A model generated the notes under the pieces. That model ran no database searches, was not told the DNA's origin, and saw only the letters and a program-made list of their open reading frames with translations. This document shows, piece by piece, positions 62,373 to 64,000 of a stretch of DNA of 64,000 nt. The translations under genes and the position numbers were made by a program. Source of the DNA: Bacillus sp. BHET2 (GTDB taxonomy: Bacteria > Bacillota > Bacilli > Bacillales > Bacillaceae_B); assembly GCF_005938125.1 (NCBI RefSeq), contig NZ_VCQN01000001.1, positions 124,001 to 188,000 on the forward strand. The letters run 5' to 3'. Positions within the stretch are counted from its first letter, which is position 1; every line of letters starts with the position of its first letter.

Positions 62373-63265
62373 ATGTGTATGTATATCCGGTAATCTTCGG
62401 AGTCGTAGTTGGGACATTAACTAGAATCTTTATGTTACGTACAGACTATCGCCAATATCCTACTTATTTGCATGGGAAGATTATTCATATAGCTCTAGGA
62501 TTCATTGCAGCGGGCTTGGGGACGATCGCGATACCTGCACTGCTAGAAGAGAACTTTACGGCCATTACCTTTTTGACCGTAGCCGCTTCTCAATTTCGGG
62601 ATGTTCGGAATATGGAGAGAAATACTTTGACCGAATTAGATGCATATGAACTAGTACCAAGAGGGGCTACCTACATTGAGGGGATAGCTGTCGCCTTTGA
62701 AAGCCGAAATTATTTGGTTATTTTCACATCACTGCTCGCAACAATCGCGTATATTGTGTTTAATATTTATGTCGCACTGCTAATTAGCGGGATATGTATG
62801 CTGATTGCTCATAAATTGATGGCTGGGGGCAGGCTGAAGGATATCGTTGACATTGAATATGTGAAGCCCCACTTTGATGGAGCTGGGCTTTATGTAGATA
62901 ATATTTATATTATGAATATCGGTTTGAAAGTTAGACAGGAAGAGATTCTAAGATATGGGATGGGCTTCATTCTTTCGCCGAAATCTTTTGACTCTAGATC
63001 TACTCTAGCCAATCTTGGCCAGCGCCAAGCCATTCTTCACGATATGTCGACTTCACTGGGGATTTTCAAGGATTCAGGTACACCTGCATTGACACCGCTT
63101 GCTAAGAGGGATTTGGACGATGGAAGGATCGGTGTATTTGTCCTTCCGCAGAGAAAGGATGTAGAGAAAGCGATTGCCATCCTGGGGCAAGTTCCGACTT
63201 TGGAAAATGCGATAAGGATGCCGTCTGAATCGAAAGCGAATCAGGAAGGGAGTAAATTAGAATGA
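62369..63265 (+). CDS. yphB: YIEGIA family membrane protein
   Basis: This 298-residue protein contains the name-giving motif YIEGIA (residues about 100-105, in GATYIEGIAVAFESRNY). Membrane spans at about 4-20, 33-55, 112-150. A soluble C-terminal part carries GLYVDNIYIMNIG and LTPLAKRDLDDGRIGVFVLPQ. Family members occur in spore formers and are linked to the spore envelope. The gene overlaps both neighbours by four bases, making a tight yphA-YIEGIA-capping unit. The B. subtilis name is assigned from position. Confidence 0.82.
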   Translation: MNVYVYPVIFGVVVGTLTRIFMLRTDYRQYPTYLHGKIIHIALGFIAAGLGTIAIPALLEENFTAITFLTVAASQFRDVRNMERNTLTELDAYELVPRGATYIEGIAVAFESRNYLVIFTSLLATIAYIVFNIYVALLISGICMLIAHKLMAGGRLKDIVDIEYVKPHFDGAGLYVDNIYIMNIGLKVRQEEILRYGMGFILSPKSFDSRSTLANLGQRQAILHDMSTSLGIFKDSGTPALTPLAKRDLDDGRIGVFVLPQRKDVEKAIAILGQVPTLENAIRMPSESKANQEGSKLE

Positions 63266-63453
63266 GCACCACAATCGAGAAGTTTATACTAGCCACCGTG
63301 ACAACCACTCCTGAGAAGGTACCCAGTGGTACCAGCGTATTCTATTGCAAAACAGATGAAGAATTACAAAAGATTTGTGCAAACCTTGAAGCTATTCTGG
63401 ATGGCATTGCCCACGAAATAGATGACGGTCTATTCATCATTGTAAAACATTGA
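63262..63453 (+). CDS. Capping complex subunit for YIEGIA
   Basis: This 63-residue soluble protein (MSTTIEKFILATVTTTPEKV... CKTDEELQKICANLEAIL... HEIDDGLFIIVKH) corresponds to the small partner annotated next to YIEGIA genes. It starts inside the YIEGIA stop (ATGA overlap), indicating fixed stoichiometry. No enzymatic motif. Role inferred only from conserved pairing. Confidence 0.75.
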   Translation: MSTTIEKFILATVTTTPEKVPSGTSVFYCKTDEELQKICANLEAILDGIAHEIDDGLFIIVKH

Positions 63454-63492
63454 TTGCTAGTTTATTCTTTTATTGATAAAATAGTAAAGTTA

Positions 63493-63541
63493 GGGGACTG
63501 TCCCATAAGGAAACAATACCTTAAGGGTCAGTCCTTATTAT
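63493..63541 (+). terminator. Possible terminator before der
   Basis: GGACTGTCCC...AAGG and CCTT...GGGTCAGTCC form a broken stem; only a short T-poor tail (TTATTA) follows. Confidence 0.45.
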
Positions 63542-63626
63542 GCATAGTTCCAAATAAATATGACTGTAAAGGTTAAAAAGAGGAAATGTAAGAATAGGAC
63601 AACTTCTTACAGAAAGGGTGAATAAC

Positions 63627-64000
63627 GTGACAAAACCAGTAGTAGCAATCGTAGGACGTCCAAACGTTGGGAAGTCCACGATCTTTAATAGAATAGTTGG
63701 TGAAAGAATATCCATAGTTGAAGATGTTCCTGGTGTAACAAGAGACCGTATATATAGTTCTGCTGAGTGGCTGACGCATGAATTTAATATCATTGATACA
63801 GGTGGAATTGAACTTGGGAATGAACCATTCCTCGATCAAATCAGGCAGCAGGCGGAAATTGCCATAGACGAAGCCGACGTTATTGTTTTCTTGACGAACG
63901 GTCGTGAAGGAGTAACCGCAGCGGATGAAATTGTAGCCAAAATTCTATATCGTTCAAAAAAGCCGGTTGTACTCGGTATCAATAAAATCGATAATCCTGA
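63627..64000 (+). CDS. der: Ribosome-assembly GTPase Der (EngA), N-terminal part
   Basis: The gene runs off the window end; 124 codons are seen of an expected 435 or so. Der has two tandem GTPase domains and a KH-like domain and assists 50S maturation. The first GTPase domain shows G1 GRPNVGKST (residues 10-18), G2 GVTRDR, G3 DTGG, and G4 NKID near residue 119. GTG 63627 with AAAGGGTG ahead. Same position as B. subtilis yphC. Confidence 0.96.
   Translation, partial: MTKPVVAIVGRPNVGKSTIFNRIVGERISIVEDVPGVTRDRIYSSAEWLTHEFNIIDTGGIELGNEPFLDQIRQQAEIAIDEADVIVFLTNGREGVTAADEIVAKILYRSKKPVVLGINKIDNP

Overview
The window is a piece of a low-GC Firmicute chromosome from the endospore-forming Bacillaceae. 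Gene order matches the Bacillus subtilis interval from yqkE to der (yqk/ypu/ypb/ypd/yp f/yph names) almost without interruption. Protein identities look high for Fur, SigF, CotJC, Fer and RibT. Many starts are TTG or GTG with strong GGAGG-type ribosome binding sites. A pigmented Bacillus sensu lato (for example Rossellomorea-like) would fit, but no rRNA is present to place it. There are no tRNA or rRNA genes, insertion sequences, prophage or CRISPR arrays.

Layout. 1-1.6 kb: end of a thiolase gene and the two subunits of a 3-oxoacid CoA-transferase. 1.8-8.1 kb: yqkE, a GrpB-family gene, yqkF, the tiny FtsZ-inhibitor gene mciZ, nudF, a GNAT gene, spoIIM, fur, yqzK, xerD. 8.3-11.8 kb: the nucleoside-salvage operon deoB-pupG-pdp. 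12.3-19.9 kb: sporulation block dacF-spoIIAA-spoIIAB-sigF, then a spoVA operon consisting only of AA, AB, AEa and AF, then lysA. 20-26.7 kb: a 30-residue membrane peptide, ribT without the other rib genes, ypuF, scpAB, ypuI, dacB-spmA-spmB, rluB. 27-33 kb: cytochrome c maturation and redox signalling genes resABC-resDE. 33.2-37.5 kb: sigX-rsiX, a secreted M23/LysM protein, an FMN riboswitch with ribU, and fer. 37.6-48.9 kb: ypbB-recQ-ypbD-ypbE, then an accessory stretch (PAP2 phosphatase, glycosyltransferase, ypbF, cotJABC, CBS protein, membrane protein), ypbG, a MerR/B12-binding regulator and the MecA paralogue ypbH. 49.3-57.7 kb: gudB, ypdA, asparaginase, prsW, sleB-ypeB, ypfA, ypfB. 57.9-64 kb: cmk-plsC-rpsA-like gene, fni, ypzI, yphA, the YIEGIA gene with its capping subunit, and the start of der.

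How it fits together. Most of the window is housekeeping plus sporulation: sigma-F control, mother-cell division block (MciZ), engulfment (SpoIIM), cortex synthesis and lysis (DacB, DacF, SleB/YpeB), spore maturation (SpmAB), dipicolinate transport and germination (SpoVA) and coat (CotJ). Readable regulatory sites include a PerR box at fur, an autoregulatory sigma-X promoter, sigma-H, sigma-E and sigma-G-like promoters, two cre-like sites and one riboswitch.

The least ordinary observations are these: the conserved core genes spoVAC-AD-AEb are missing from the spoVA operon; a MerR regulator carries all the residues of CarH-type adenosylcobalamin photoreceptors; two intergenic arrays have six units each with a 20-21 bp period; two dispersed palindromic or repeat element families are present; and several very small genes (mciZ, ypzI, a 30-residue membrane peptide) are easily missed. 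I found no clearly new multi-gene system.
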